A stretch of 64,000 nucleotides of DNA from NCBI RefSeq assembly GCF_003217095.1, contig NZ_QJSR01000002.1, positions 930,001 to 994,000 on the forward strand, in the 5' to 3' direction. The translations under genes were made by a program, and so were the position numbers. Position 1 is the stretch's first letter. Each line of letters starts with the position of its first letter. Below the pieces are notes generated by a model. It did no database searches, was not told the origin of the DNA, and saw nothing but the letters and a program-made list of their open reading frames with translations. Shown piece after piece: positions 36,529 through 45,773 of this stretch. The DNA is from Rhizobium sp. PP-CC-3A-592 (GTDB lineage: Bacteria > Pseudomonadota > Alphaproteobacteria > Rhizobiales > Rhizobiaceae).

Positions 36529-36559
36529 GTCAAACCCAAATTTTGCGTTTGCTCGGAGC

Positions 36560-36697
36560 CTAAAGGCGCTGAATGGACTCGATGTTCGCCCGGGGCGCTG
36601 CGGTGCCCCGGTGCGGAACGAGAACGATGGTGAGGACCGTCGCGACGAGGGAGGCTATCAGTATGACGCCAAGGGGCAGGGAAGTGGGTCTCATCAT
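36560..36697 (-). CDS. Possible 45-residue single-span membrane protein
   Basis: A small ORF reading MMRPTSLPLGVILIASLV and on, with one clear hydrophobic helix (about residues 8-27) and a basic, soluble tail. The ribosome site is weak. It opposes the DUF4189 gene, whose stop is 32 bases away. I do not recognise the family; support is only the membrane-protein-like composition. Confidence 0.4.
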   Translation of the reverse strand: MMRPTSLPLGVILIASLVATVLTIVLVPHRGTAAPRANIESIQRL

Positions 36698-36966
36698 GGC
36701 AGCGTCCGCTCGGTCGACTGAAGGCGATCACGCGGCGCAGGGCGTCGCAGGATTCGCTCCAAAACATTGATCTCATGCACGCTTCGGGACCGGTGAGCCG
36801 GGCGCCTGCGCAGTGATCTCATTGTGCCGGGAGAAACTGTCCGCAAGCTGTCCATCAAACGGGGCAGGCTTGCTAAGGTCTTGCGGATATCACGAAGTGT
36901 TGCACCTGGAATGCTTGCGTGACGTCTCTTCGATCTTACATCGGTGCAAACGAAGGATGGTGCGCC

Positions 36967-37062
36967 ATGTACAAGTTCATGATGAAGGAATTGATCGTCG
37001 TCATAGCGGCGCTGTGCGCCATATCAGGCTTGACGTTCGCCATGCTGGCCGTTTCGGTTTAA
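36967..37062 (+). CDS. Possible 31-residue membrane peptide
   Basis: A tiny ORF, MYKFMMKELIVVIAALCAIS and on, with a basic start and a hydrophobic helix to the end. AAGGA lies about ten bases upstream. The small size makes chance plausible; the amphipathic start plus helix is why it is listed. Confidence 0.35.
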   Translation: MYKFMMKELIVVIAALCAISGLTFAMLAVSV

Positions 37063-37101
37063 TACCGAACGTCTCGATGCAGTGCAGTAGAGTCCGCGTC
37101 G

Positions 37102-37242
37102 TTAGAGAACAAATACCCCGATGACCATTGCGATGGGGACGGGGACACCCACCAGCCAAACGAGAAGCTCGCGAATCATAAACGCCCTGTAGTCGTCCCG
37201 ATCGACGCCTCTTCGCGGCCGTTGTTTCCAAGCTTCCAACAT
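37102..37242 (-). CDS. Small 46-residue membrane protein
   Basis: Begins MLEAWKQRPRRGVDRDDY, then one hydrophobic segment (about residues 25-45, LLVWLVGVPVPIAMVIGVFV). AGGAG stands six bases before the ATG, an excellent ribosome site, and the charged-then-hydrophobic layout is protein-like. No family recognised. It lies downstream of the 75-residue acidic ORF on the same strand. Confidence 0.6.
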   Translation of the reverse strand: MLEAWKQRPRRGVDRDDYRAFMIRELLVWLVGVPVPIAMVIGVFVL

Positions 37243-37354
37243 CGCGATCTCCTGTTTCAGCCCGCTTACTGCCGCTTCAACCAGGAATATGCGTTTTCGT
37301 TCCGCTTCAGATGACGCAATATCAGATGGCCCGTTTCCCAGGATTTGCGATCGT

Positions 37355-37582
37355 CTAGATTTTCGATGAAGGAGAGCGTCCCCCGGGGATTGCCGTCTCC
37401 GTTACGGAAACCGGATCGCTGGCCGGACATGGGTCTTCAAGACCTTCCTCCAATGCGTCTTCGCCCTCGCCTGATGCCTCGTCCTGCCGCACGGATTGAA
37501 CCGCAGGTGATTCTTCGTCTTCGGGAGGCCGGAAATCGCCATTCTCGCCGCCCGTCATCGGCACCTTCTTGAACTCGATCAT
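37355..37582 (-). CDS. Hypothetical acidic protein, 75 residues
   Basis: A 75-residue ORF starting MIEFKKVPMTGGENGDF, strongly acidic (many Glu/Asp in EDEESPAV and GEGEDALEEGLED) and without hydrophobic segments, so probably disordered and cytoplasmic. GGGAGG lies about eight bases ahead of the ATG. Function unknown. Confidence 0.6.
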   Translation of the reverse strand: MIEFKKVPMTGGENGDFRPPEDEESPAVQSVRQDEASGEGEDALEEGLEDPCPASDPVSVTETAIPGGRSPSSKI

Positions 37583-37693
37583 GCCGCCGCCTCCCGTTTA
37601 TTTAGGTTTTTCGGAAACGACGTCGGTGACAGAATGTTCCCGGCAGGGAACTCTGGTGGGTATGATATAGAACTGGCTGTCCGAAGGGGAGAA

Positions 37694-37769
<76 letters not shown>

Positions 37770-37809
37770 CCGCGCCGGTCACCTGGGCGGCCGGCGAAAG
37801 TTGGCGGAG

Positions 37810-37838
37810 ATATGCATAGGCGCGCGGTTGCGGTCAAC
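37810..37838 (-). promoter_or_regulatory. Predicted promoter of tRNA-Lys
   Basis: On the minus strand GTTGAC (37838-37833), 17 bases, then GCATAT (37815-37810), a 9-of-12 match to the rhizobial consensus. It would start transcription about 35 bases ahead of the tRNA. Confidence 0.45.
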
Positions 37839-38089
37839 CCATAAATCCGCGGATCCCCGATTTCGCAGCGACGGACAGGCCAGGGCGCGGGATGCAGATA
37901 GGACCGGCATGCCGTAAAGGGCGCGCGGAAGCAGCACGGTGTTCGATGGCGGGGTTCGTCCGCGACAGGCGTCACGTCTCCGGCATGCGGCGTCTGGCAC
38001 CATTGCTGGCGACGCGCTCGCGCGGTAACACCGTTACCAGCCGTGCGGCGCTGTCATGCGCGATCGCGATCGTCTCTGAGGAACTGGTT
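37839..38089. other. Divergent intergenic region between tRNA-Lys and ccdA-like gene
   Basis: Apart from the predicted tRNA promoter beside it, no gene or clear signal is seen. The ccdA frame is open far upstream, but that stretch is Arg-rich and unlike the membrane protein that follows. Confidence 0.5.
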
Positions 38090-38836
38090 TTGTCGATAGC
38101 CGATATCTCGATCTGGACCGCCGTGCTTGCGGGGGCGTTGTCGTTCCTGTCGCCCTGCGTGCTGCCCCTGGTGCCGCCCTATCTCTGTTACATGGCGGGC
38201 GTTTCCGTGGATCAGTTCCGGGGGACGAATGGCGCGGCGGCGGTTGCGACGCGGCGGGCCGTTCTGCCGTCGGCGCTTCTGTTCACGCTCGGCTTTTCCA
38301 CCGTCTTCATCGCGCTTGGCATCGGCGCCTCGTCGGTCGGTCTTCTTCTGCGGCAGCATATGGACCTCCTGTCGCGAATCGGCGGTATCGTGGTCATCAT
38401 CATGGGGCTGCATTTCCTCGGCGTGCTGCGCATCGGCCTGCTCGGGCGCGAGGCGCGCTTCCAGGGTGGGGGGAAGCCGGCGACGCTGTCGGGTGCCTAT
38501 ATCATGGGCCTTGCCTTCGGCTTCGGCTGGACGCCCTGCATCGGCCCCGTGCTGGGCACGATCCTCGGCGTCGCGGCAGCGCGCGATACGGTATCCGAGG
38601 GCGCTGTCCTTCTCGCGGTCTACTCCCTCGGTCTGGCCATTCCCTTCTGGATCGCAGCCGCCTTTTCCGGGGCGTTCATGGGGTTCCTGTCGCGCTTCCG
38701 CCGCCATCTCGGGCTGGTGGAAAAGATCATGGGCGGTCTGCTCGTCGTGGCGGGTCTCGCCTTCCTGTTCGGTCTCGTCAGCACGGTTTCCATCTGGTTC
38801 CAGCAGACCTTTCCGGTTCTGATGCAGATCGGTTGA
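38090..38836 (+). CDS. ccdA: Cytochrome c biogenesis protein CcdA-like (DsbD transmembrane domain)
   Basis: A 248-residue inner-membrane protein with about six helices. It carries electrons from cytoplasmic thioredoxin across the membrane to periplasmic thiol proteins, for example in cytochrome c maturation. The redox cysteine pair is seen in LSPCVLPL (Cys23) and GWTPCIGP (Cys150). The TTG at 38090 is chosen because GAGGA lies eight bases upstream and the conserved DISIWTAVLAGALSFLSP start follows at once. It precedes the AEC transporter by 30 bases. Confidence 0.9.
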   Translation: MSIADISIWTAVLAGALSFLSPCVLPLVPPYLCYMAGVSVDQFRGTNGAAAVATRRAVLPSALLFTLGFSTVFIALGIGASSVGLLLRQHMDLLSRIGGIVVIIMGLHFLGVLRIGLLGREARFQGGGKPATLSGAYIMGLAFGFGWTPCIGPVLGTILGVAAARDTVSEGAVLLAVYSLGLAIPFWIAAAFSGAFMGFLSRFRRHLGLVEKIMGGLLVVAGLAFLFGLVSTVSIWFQQTFPVLMQIG

Positions 38837-38866
38837 ACAGACGGGCGCTGCCCCCGGGATCACGAC

Positions 38867-39856
38867 ATGACCGATATCTTCAGCCTCGTGGCACCGTTCT
38901 TCGGCCTCATCCTTCTCGGTTATGGAGCAGCGCATCTGTTCGGCCGACGAGACGGAGCGGGTCCGGCCAGGCCCGGCCTCGAAGGCATGGCGTGGCTGAA
39001 CGTCTATATTCTCTATCTCGCGCTGCCGTCGCTGTTCTTCACCCTCATTTCGCGCACGCCGATCCACGAACTGACCCGGTTCGATTTCATCCTGGCCGAT
39101 GTCGCCGCCACCTATTCCGTCTTCACCCTCATCTTCGTGGTGGCCCTCTGGTTTCGCCGTGCGCCTCTGGCGGAAGCGACAGTGCAGGGGCTGGCGGCCG
39201 CTTATGGCAATATCGGCTATATGGGTCCGGGACTTGCGCTGCTTGCGCTCGGGGAACGGGCGGCCGTGCCGGTCGCACTGATCTTCTCCGTCGAGAACGT
39301 CGCGCATTTCATCATGGCGCCGGCGCTGATGGCAATTGCGGGAAGCGAGAAGCAGAATCCGGCGAGGCTCGCACTGTCCGTCCTGCGCAAGATCCTGCTG
39401 CATCCCTTCATTCTCGCGACGACAATCGGGGTCGCCGCGGCCGCGTTTCAGGTGCAGCCGCCACTCGCGATCCGCCGGCTGATCGAGGCACTGGCACCCA
39501 CGGCCGCGCCTTGTGCGCTGTTTGCGATGGGCGTGACGCTCGGGCTTCGGCCGCTGAGGCGGGCACCGGTGGAACTGACCTATATCGTTCCAGCCAAGCT
39601 GCTGCTGCACCCGGCCGTCATGTATCTCGTGCTCAGCGCTGCCGGGAATTTCGAGCCGATCTGGGTGCAGGCGGCCGTACTGCTCGCGGCGCTGCCGACG
39701 GCGACGAACGTGTTCGTGATCGCCGAGCAATACGGCGTCTGGCAGGAGCGGGCCTCCGCGACCATCCTCATCACGACGGCGCTGTCGATGCTGAGCGTCA
39801 CCGGCCTTCTCTATCTGATCGGATCAGGCGGAGTGCCGGCCGATCTTTTCCCGTAA
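38867..39856 (+). CDS. AEC family (auxin efflux carrier-like) transporter
   Basis: A 329-residue membrane protein with about ten helices in two five-helix halves, the AEC fold. GNIGYMGPGLAL in the first half and FAMGVTLGLRPL plus LLAALPTATNVFVIAEQYG in the second are typical. Bacterial members are often called malonate or malate carriers, but the substrate is unknown. Its 3' end overlaps the end of the convergent UbiH-like gene by 33 bases, which is unusually long but both C termini look real. Confidence 0.87.
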   Translation: MTDIFSLVAPFFGLILLGYGAAHLFGRRDGAGPARPGLEGMAWLNVYILYLALPSLFFTLISRTPIHELTRFDFILADVAATYSVFTLIFVVALWFRRAPLAEATVQGLAAAYGNIGYMGPGLALLALGERAAVPVALIFSVENVAHFIMAPALMAIAGSEKQNPARLALSVLRKILLHPFILATTIGVAAAAFQVQPPLAIRRLIEALAPTAAPCALFAMGVTLGLRPLRRAPVELTYIVPAKLLLHPAVMYLVLSAAGNFEPIWVQAAVLLAALPTATNVFVIAEQYGVWQERASATILITTALSMLSVTGLLYLIGSGGVPADLFP

Positions 39857-41026
39857 GTCCCCCAGCATGGACCGGATCGCGCTGCCCGGCCGCAGGCCTT
39901 CCTGCATGACGAGGCTGCGCAGGGCGCCGGCCGATGACAGCGCCTGCAGCCCGCCGGCCCGCAGCATCTGCACCGGCAGAAAGCCGGTGAGCAAAGAGCG
40001 GTTGAGCAGGTCCACGCTGACCGTCCGGCTGAGAATATCGGCGCGCCTGCGCCGATCGTAGCGGTCGCCGAGATCCGCCGGTATGGCCGGCAGTTCGGCG
40101 AGCATGGCGACCAGCGTCATGACGTCGCGCAAGCTGAGGTTCAGGCCCTGTGCGCCGATCGGCGGGAAGGCATGGGCGGCCTCGCCCACGAGAATCACGC
40201 GGCCTTTGCCGAAGCGTGTGGCGGCCATGCCGGAGAGCGGGAAGGCCTGGGGTTCGGTATCGACCGTGACCTTGCCGAGCATGGACTGCATCCGCTGCTC
40301 CACCGCGCTCGACAGTGCGGCCGTCTCCCGCGTCAACATTTCCGCTGCCGCATCGGGCGTCATCACCCAGACGAGGCTGGAGCGGTTGCCGGGAAGCGGA
40401 ACCTGCGTGAACGGACCTTGCCGTGTGTGAAACTCGGTCGAGATGTTTTCATGCGGGCGCTCATGGGCGAAGTTCAGCACGACCGCCGTCTGCGGATAGC
40501 TCCAGTTGCGCGTCTCGATGCGGCGCGCCTCGCGGACAAGCGAGCGCCTACCGTCCGCGCCGATCACCAGCGACGCCGTCAGCGAACGGCCGTCGGACAG
40601 CGCCAGGGTGCAGCCTGTTGCGTTCTCCTCGAGACTTTCCAGTCTCGCGTCGATGCGGGTGATGGATGGTGCGCTCTCGATCCTGTGGTTCAGCACGTCG
40701 AGGAATGGTGCGTTCGGGAGATTGTAGCCGAAGGCGTCGAGGCCGATTTCAGCCGCCCGGAAGGTGACGACCGGGGCGCGTAGAAGGCGATCCGTACCGT
40801 CGATGATGCGCAGCGTGGCCAGCGGCGCGCCGAGTGCGCTGACCTCTTCCCCAAGGTCGAGCTTCCTCAGAAAGCCGATCGCCTCGTCCATCAAGGCCGT
40901 CGTGCGACGGTCATGCGGTGCGGTCGGCGCAATGAGCGCGACGGTGCGGCCATCGCGGGACAGAGCGAGGGCTGCGAGTGCGCCTGCGAGGCCGGCGCCG
41001 ATGACGGCGATATCGGTGTGATCCAT
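39824..41026 (-). CDS. UbiH/UbiF-family FAD-dependent hydroxylase
   Basis: A 400-residue flavin monooxygenase of the ubiquinone-biosynthesis type. The FAD dinucleotide motif is AVIGAGLAGALAAL (from residue 7), the middle motif is VIGADGRRSLVREA, and the C-terminal FAD ribityl motif reads GEAAHAFPPIGAQGLNLSLRD, with Glu in place of the usual Asp in GDAAH. It likely hydroxylates the quinone ring during ubiquinone synthesis; which position cannot be told. The ATG at 41026 directly precedes the FAD motif and has AAGAGAA upstream; the longer frame is not homologous. Confidence 0.87.
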   Translation of the reverse strand: MDHTDIAVIGAGLAGALAALALSRDGRTVALIAPTAPHDRRTTALMDEAIGFLRKLDLGEEVSALGAPLATLRIIDGTDRLLRAPVVTFRAAEIGLDAFGYNLPNAPFLDVLNHRIESAPSITRIDARLESLEENATGCTLALSDGRSLTASLVIGADGRRSLVREARRIETRNWSYPQTAVVLNFAHERPHENISTEFHTRQGPFTQVPLPGNRSSLVWVMTPDAAAEMLTRETAALSSAVEQRMQSMLGKVTVDTEPQAFPLSGMAATRFGKGRVILVGEAAHAFPPIGAQGLNLSLRDVMTLVAMLAELPAIPADLGDRYDRRRRADILSRTVSVDLLNRSLLTGFLPVQMLRAGGLQALSSAGALRSLVMQEGLRPGSAIRSMLGDLREKIGRHSA

Positions 41027-41313
41027 GATTCGGTTCTCTTCCTTCGCCTTGGTCCGTCCGAGCCCATATCTAGCGCCGACCGCGTCTTTTTGGAATGGTC
41101 GCCATTGCCGCACGTGGTGCGTAAGTCCACAGCGGATTACGTAGGGAGCACGGCAATCGCTTGTTTTTGCTGGCAGGGCAGGGCAAACGATGCATATTAC
41201 GGACATGCCGGCAGCGACACCGTCGCGGCGGAGGAGGCGGTGCGGCATGACCTGGCAATATTCGGGTCGCGCACCGAGTTTACGCGAAGCGTCAGCACAG
41301 GATGCGTCTGCCG

Positions 41314-42039
41314 ATGAAGTTCTTCAATTACAAGCCGGTTCCCTACGCCGAGATCCGGGCTTTCTCGGTCCATGTTCTCACGGCTTCCGGATCGTTTCTC
41401 GCCTTCCTCGGCGTCGTCGCCGCCGCGGAACATCGCTTCGTCGATATGTTCTGGTGGCTGGGTCTGGCGCTGGCGGTCGATGGCATCGACGGGCCGATCG
41501 CCCGCAAGGTCCGCGTCAAGGAAGTGCTGCCCAACTGGTCGGGCGATACGCTCGACAACGTCATCGACTACGTGACCTACGTGCTGCTGCCGGCCTTTGC
41601 GCTCTATCAGAGCGGCATGATCGGCGAGCCTTGGTCGTTCGTCGCCGCCGGCGCGATCGTCATGTCCAGCGCCATCTATTATGCCGATATGGGCATGAAG
41701 ACCGACGAATACTTCTTCTCCGGCTTCCCGGTCGTCTGGAACATGGTGGTGTTCACGCTCTTCGTCGTACAGGCGAGCGAGCTTGCCGCGTCCATCGTCG
41801 TCTTCGTCTCGGTGTTCCTCACCTTCATGCCGATCAGCTTTCTCCATCCGGTGCGCGTGCGGCGGTTGCGGCCGCTCAATCTGGCGGTCTTCACCGCCTG
41901 GTCGGTGCTCAGCGCCTATGCGCTGCTGATGCATTTCGAGACCCCTGCCTGGGTGGTCTGGGGCGTCGTCGGCACCGGCGTCTATCTCTACGTCATCGGG
42001 TTCATCCTGCAGATCTTCCCCAATCTCGGACGCGAATAA
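41314..42039 (+). CDS. pcs: Phosphatidylcholine synthase
   Basis: A 241-residue membrane enzyme that joins choline directly to CDP-diacylglycerol to make phosphatidylcholine, a route typical of Rhizobiales and other symbionts or pathogens. The variant CDP-alcohol phosphotransferase motif is D59-G60-x2-A63-R64 with G77, D81 and D85. The ATG at 41314 gives MKFFNYKPVPYAEIRAF, the start and length I recall for the Sinorhizobium enzyme; ATG 41302 would add four residues. It is followed by the quinone oxidoreductase gene after 11 bases. Confidence 0.95.
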   Translation: MKFFNYKPVPYAEIRAFSVHVLTASGSFLAFLGVVAAAEHRFVDMFWWLGLALAVDGIDGPIARKVRVKEVLPNWSGDTLDNVIDYVTYVLLPAFALYQSGMIGEPWSFVAAGAIVMSSAIYYADMGMKTDEYFFSGFPVVWNMVVFTLFVVQASELAASIVVFVSVFLTFMPISFLHPVRVRRLRPLNLAVFTAWSVLSAYALLMHFETPAWVVWGVVGTGVYLYVIGFILQIFPNLGRE

Positions 42040-42050
42040 AGGAACAGGCC

Positions 42051-43025
42051 ATGGCAAGAGCAATCATAATCCGGGAACTGGGTGGCCCCGACGTCCTGAA
42101 GATCGAGGGCGTGACCGTTCCGCCGCCGTCGCGCGGCGAGGTGCAGATCCGCCAGGAGGCGATCGGCGTCAACTTCATCGACGTCTATTTCCGGACCGGC
42201 CTCTACAAGGCGGCGAGCCTGCCCTTCATTCCGGGCAAGGAGGGTGCCGGCATCGTGACTGCGGTCGGCGATGGCGTGACATTGTTCTCTGCCGGCGACA
42301 GGGTCGCCTATGCCGGCGCGGACGGGGCCTATGCCAGCGAGCGCAACATCGACGAGCAGCAGCTGATCAAGGTGCCCGACGACATTCCGCTGGAAACGGC
42401 CGCCGCGATGATGCTGAAGGGCATGACCGCGCAATACCTGCTCAACCAGACCTTTCGCGTCGGCCCCGACACGGTTCTGCTGTTCCATGCAGCCGCCGGC
42501 GGCGTCGGGCAGATTGCCGGGCAATGGGCCAAGGCGCTGGGCGCGACGGTGATCGGCACGGCAGGATCGCCCGAGAAGATCGCGATGGCGCTCGAGCATG
42601 GCTACGACCACGTCATCGACTACCGGTCGGACGACTTCGTCGCGCGGGTAAAGGACATCACCAAGGGCAAGGGCGTCGACGTGGTGTATGATTCCGTCGG
42701 CAAGGACACGTATCCCGCCTCGCTCGACTGCCTGAAGCCGCGGGGACTATGGGTCAGCTTCGGCAACTCGTCCGGAGCCGTGGAAGCCTTCAATATCGGC
42801 GTGCTGTCCCAGAAGGGATCGCTGTTTGCCACCCGTCCGACGCTCTACACCTACACCTCAACACGGCCGGAGCTTGAGGCGTGTGCAAACGCGTTGTTTG
42901 ATGTTGTGCGGAGCAATAAAGTGCGTATCAATATCAACCAGACCTATGCGCTTGATAATGCAAGCCAGGCGCATGCGGATCTGGAAGCCAGGAAGACGAG
43001 CGGAACAACTTTGCTGATTCCCTGA
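42051..43025 (+). CDS. NADPH:quinone oxidoreductase (zeta-crystallin type MDR)
   Basis: A 324-residue medium-chain reductase without structural zinc. The GroES-like half contains GVNFIDVYFRTGLY and PFIPGKEGAGIV, and the Rossmann half has HAAAGGVGQ (near residue 145), the NADPH-binding loop. It reduces quinones or related enones by one or two electrons. AAAGGA precedes the ATG. It is probably co-transcribed with pcs, but no functional link is known to me. Confidence 0.9.
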   Translation: MARAIIIRELGGPDVLKIEGVTVPPPSRGEVQIRQEAIGVNFIDVYFRTGLYKAASLPFIPGKEGAGIVTAVGDGVTLFSAGDRVAYAGADGAYASERNIDEQQLIKVPDDIPLETAAAMMLKGMTAQYLLNQTFRVGPDTVLLFHAAAGGVGQIAGQWAKALGATVIGTAGSPEKIAMALEHGYDHVIDYRSDDFVARVKDITKGKGVDVVYDSVGKDTYPASLDCLKPRGLWVSFGNSSGAVEAFNIGVLSQKGSLFATRPTLYTYTSTRPELEACANALFDVVRSNKVRININQTYALDNASQAHADLEARKTSGTTLLIP

Positions 43026-43074
43026 GAAGCCGAAACGGCGCCGGGGCATCTGCGGCTTGAAAGAGGGGGATGGC

Positions 43075-44673
43075 GTGGCGGTTGAAGGACCCAGCGCTGA
43101 CAGCACCTTGCTGTCGGTCAGCAAGCTGACGAAGATTTTCGGGACATTTGCAGCCTGCAACGGGATCGATCTTGATATACGGCCGGGCGAAATCCATGCA
43201 CTTCTCGGTGAGAACGGCGCGGGCAAATCCACCCTCGTCAAGATGCTCTTCGGCGTCCTCGGCCCCACGAGCGGACAGATAAACTGGCGCGGCCAGCCGG
43301 TGCGCATTGCAAGCCCCGGAGCCGCGCGGCGCCTCGGCATCGGCATGGTCTTCCAGCATTTTTCGCTGTTCGAGGCTTTGACGGTCGCGGAGAACATCGC
43401 GCTCTCGATGGACCCAGGCATCTCGCTCAACAAGATCTCGGAAGAGGCCGCCGCCCTGTCGGTGAGCTATGGCCTGCCGCTCGATCCGAAGGCGCATGTC
43501 GCGGACCTTTCCGTGGGCGAACGGCAGCGGATCGAGATCGTGCGCGCGCTGCTGCAGAACCCGCAGCTCATCATTCTCGACGAACCCACCTCCGTGCTCA
43601 CGCCGCAGGAGGCCGACCGGCTGTTCGAAACGCTGGCGAAGCTGAAAGCCGAGGGACGCTCGGTTCTCTATATCAGCCACAGGCTGGAAGAGGTGCAACG
43701 CATCTGCGACCGGGCGACCGTGCTGCGCCACGGCAAGGTGACCGGCGCCTGCGATCCGCGGCAGGAAACACCGGCGTCTCTCGCCCGCATGATGGTGGGC
43801 AGCGATGTCGCGCATGTGAGCGCGTCGGGTACCTCGGCCAAGGGCAAGGTCCAGCTTGAGGCACGGCACCTGAAGGCTGCGGCCCGTACGCCGTTCGCCG
43901 TGTCGCTGAAGGACATCTGTCTGAAGGTGCATGCCGGCGAAGTGCTGGCGATTGCCGGCGTTGCCGGCAACGGACAGGGCGAACTGTTCGATGCGCTCTC
44001 CGGGGAGTATCCGACCGCCGACAACGACGCCGTTTTCATCCGCGAGAAGCCTGTCGGCCGACAGGGCATCAACCAGCGGCGTGCGCTGGGTGCCGGCTTC
44101 GTACCGGAGGAGCGCCACGGACATGCCGCCGTCTCCGCCCTGCCGCTGTCGGACAATCTGGTGTTGGCGCGCTACTATTCGGACCGCAAAGCCTTCATCG
44201 GTGGCGGTGCGCTCGGTCTCATCCGCAACGGTGCCGTGAAGCGGGCCGCAAAGCGGATTTCCGAGGCGATGGACGTGCGCAAGAGCGGGGAGGATCCACC
44301 GGCGGGCTCGTTGTCGGGCGGCAACCTGCAGAAATTCATCGTCGGACGCGAGCTCGACCGCCAACCGTCGGTTCTGATCGTCAACCAGCCGACCTGGGGT
44401 GTGGACGCCGGCGCGGCGAGCCGTATTCGCCAGGCGCTGGTGGATCTCGCCAAGGCCGGTTCCGCCGTGCTGATCATCAGTCAGGATCTCGACGAGATCT
44501 TCGAGGTGGCAACCGAGATCGCCGTGATCAACGACGGCAAGCTTTCCGAAATTTATCCTGCCGCGGCCCTGTCGCGTGAAAAAATCGGGCTTCTGATGGG
44601 CGGCATGCATGGGACGACGGCATCCGAGGCGGCCGCTGCCGCGACTGTGAAAGAGACGGCCCATGCGCATTGA
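43075..44673 (+). CDS. ABC importer ATPase, BMP/nucleoside type (two nucleotide-binding domains)
   Basis: A 532-residue ATPase with two fused ABC domains, as in the YufO/NupO and simple-sugar importers. Domain 1 has GENGAGKST (residues 45-53), signature LSVGERQR and LIILDEPTSVLTP. Domain 2 has a degenerate P-loop GVAGNGQGE without the lysine, signature LSGGNLQK, and VNQPTWGVD. The GTG at 43075 is chosen because GAGGGGGAT stands just upstream; an in-frame TTG at 43057 lies before it. It overlaps the next permease gene by 11 bases. Confidence 0.92.
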   Translation: MAVEGPSADSTLLSVSKLTKIFGTFAACNGIDLDIRPGEIHALLGENGAGKSTLVKMLFGVLGPTSGQINWRGQPVRIASPGAARRLGIGMVFQHFSLFEALTVAENIALSMDPGISLNKISEEAAALSVSYGLPLDPKAHVADLSVGERQRIEIVRALLQNPQLIILDEPTSVLTPQEADRLFETLAKLKAEGRSVLYISHRLEEVQRICDRATVLRHGKVTGACDPRQETPASLARMMVGSDVAHVSASGTSAKGKVQLEARHLKAAARTPFAVSLKDICLKVHAGEVLAIAGVAGNGQGELFDALSGEYPTADNDAVFIREKPVGRQGINQRRALGAGFVPEERHGHAAVSALPLSDNLVLARYYSDRKAFIGGGALGLIRNGAVKRAAKRISEAMDVRKSGEDPPAGSLSGGNLQKFIVGRELDRQPSVLIVNQPTWGVDAGAASRIRQALVDLAKAGSAVLIISQDLDEIFEVATEIAVINDGKLSEIYPAAALSREKIGLLMGGMHGTTASEAAAAATVKETAHAH

Positions 44674-45772
44674 GCTTGAAAAGCGGCCCAAGGTCTCTCT
44701 TCTCTATGCTTTCCTGTCCCCCGTCATCGCGCTCTGCCTGACGATCGTGGCCGGTGCGATCATGTTCGTGTTCCTCGGCAAGGACCCCGGACTGGCGCTT
44801 TACAGCTTCTTCATCGAGCCGCTGACGGAAGTCTGGTCGCTGCATGAACTTGCGATCAAGGCGGCGCCGCTGATCCTGATCGCGGTCGGTCTCTCCATCT
44901 GCTACCGGTCGAACAACTGGAATATCGGCGCGGAAGGCCAGTTCATCATGGGCGCGGTGACGGGCTCAATCGTTCCGGTCGTCTTCTACGAATGGCATTC
45001 GGCCCTCGTCCTGCCGCTGATGCTCGTCATGGGTATGATCGGCGGCGCGCTCTATGCCGGCATTCCGGCCTTCCTCAAGGCGCGGATGAACACGAACGAG
45101 ATCCTGACGAGCCTGATGCTCGTCTATGTCGCCCAGCTCTTCCTCGACTGGCTGGTGCGGGGACCCTGGCGTGATCCGGGCGGGTTCAACTTTCCGGTGA
45201 CGCGCGCATTCGCTCCCGAAGCGATCCTGCCGGAGATGTTGGCCTCGGGCCGCGCCAATTACGGCTTCGCCTTTGCGATCATCGCGGCACTGGCCATCTG
45301 GTTCATGATGCGCTTCACGCTCAAGGGCTTCGAGATCACGGTTCTCGGCCAGTCCGAGCGGGCCGGGCGGTTCGCCGGCTTCTCCTCGCGGCGGATGATC
45401 TGGTTTTCCATGCTGCTGTCGGGCGCCTTTGCCGGGCTTGCCGGCATCTCGGAGGTTTCCGGCGCCATCGGCAAGCTGCAGCCGGTGATCTCGCCCGGCT
45501 ACGGCTTCACCGCGATCATCGTTGCTTTCCTCGGGCGCTTGAATCCGCTCGCGATCATCGTCGCCGGTCTCGTTCTCGGCCTCACCTATCTCGGCGGCGA
45601 GGCGGCGCAGATCTCGCTCGGGCTGTCGGACAAGGTGGTGCGGGTGTTCCAGGGGCTGCTGCTCTTCTTCGTGCTCTCCTGCGACACGCTGATCCAGTAC
45701 CGCATCCGCATCGTCTGGCTCAGGGTGGCTGGCCAAGTGACGGGAAATGCGGCAGCGGAAGGAGCGCATTGA
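44663..45772 (+). CDS. ABC importer permease 1, BMP/nucleoside type
   Basis: A 369-residue permease of the branched-chain/ribose class with about ten helices. WNIGAEGQFIMGA, a signature of the nucleoside-type permeases, is found near residues 89-101, and PGYGFTAIIVAFLGRLNPLA near residue 275. It pairs with the second permease to form the channel of the importer. Confidence 0.92.
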   Translation: MRIELEKRPKVSLLYAFLSPVIALCLTIVAGAIMFVFLGKDPGLALYSFFIEPLTEVWSLHELAIKAAPLILIAVGLSICYRSNNWNIGAEGQFIMGAVTGSIVPVVFYEWHSALVLPLMLVMGMIGGALYAGIPAFLKARMNTNEILTSLMLVYVAQLFLDWLVRGPWRDPGGFNFPVTRAFAPEAILPEMLASGRANYGFAFAIIAALAIWFMMRFTLKGFEITVLGQSERAGRFAGFSSRRMIWFSMLLSGAFAGLAGISEVSGAIGKLQPVISPGYGFTAIIVAFLGRLNPLAIIVAGLVLGLTYLGGEAAQISLGLSDKVVRVFQGLLLFFVLSCDTLIQYRIRIVWLRVAGQVTGNAAAEGAH

Positions 45773-45773
45773 C

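Noticed and set aside
36813-37124. 103-codon plus-strand ORF in the small-ORF region
   Set aside because: Arg/Cys/His-rich chance-like composition and no ribosome site; two better small ORFs overlap it on other frames.
43075-44673. Loss of the P-loop lysine in the second ABC domain as a sign of decay
   Set aside because: A degenerate second P-loop is normal in this two-domain ATPase family.
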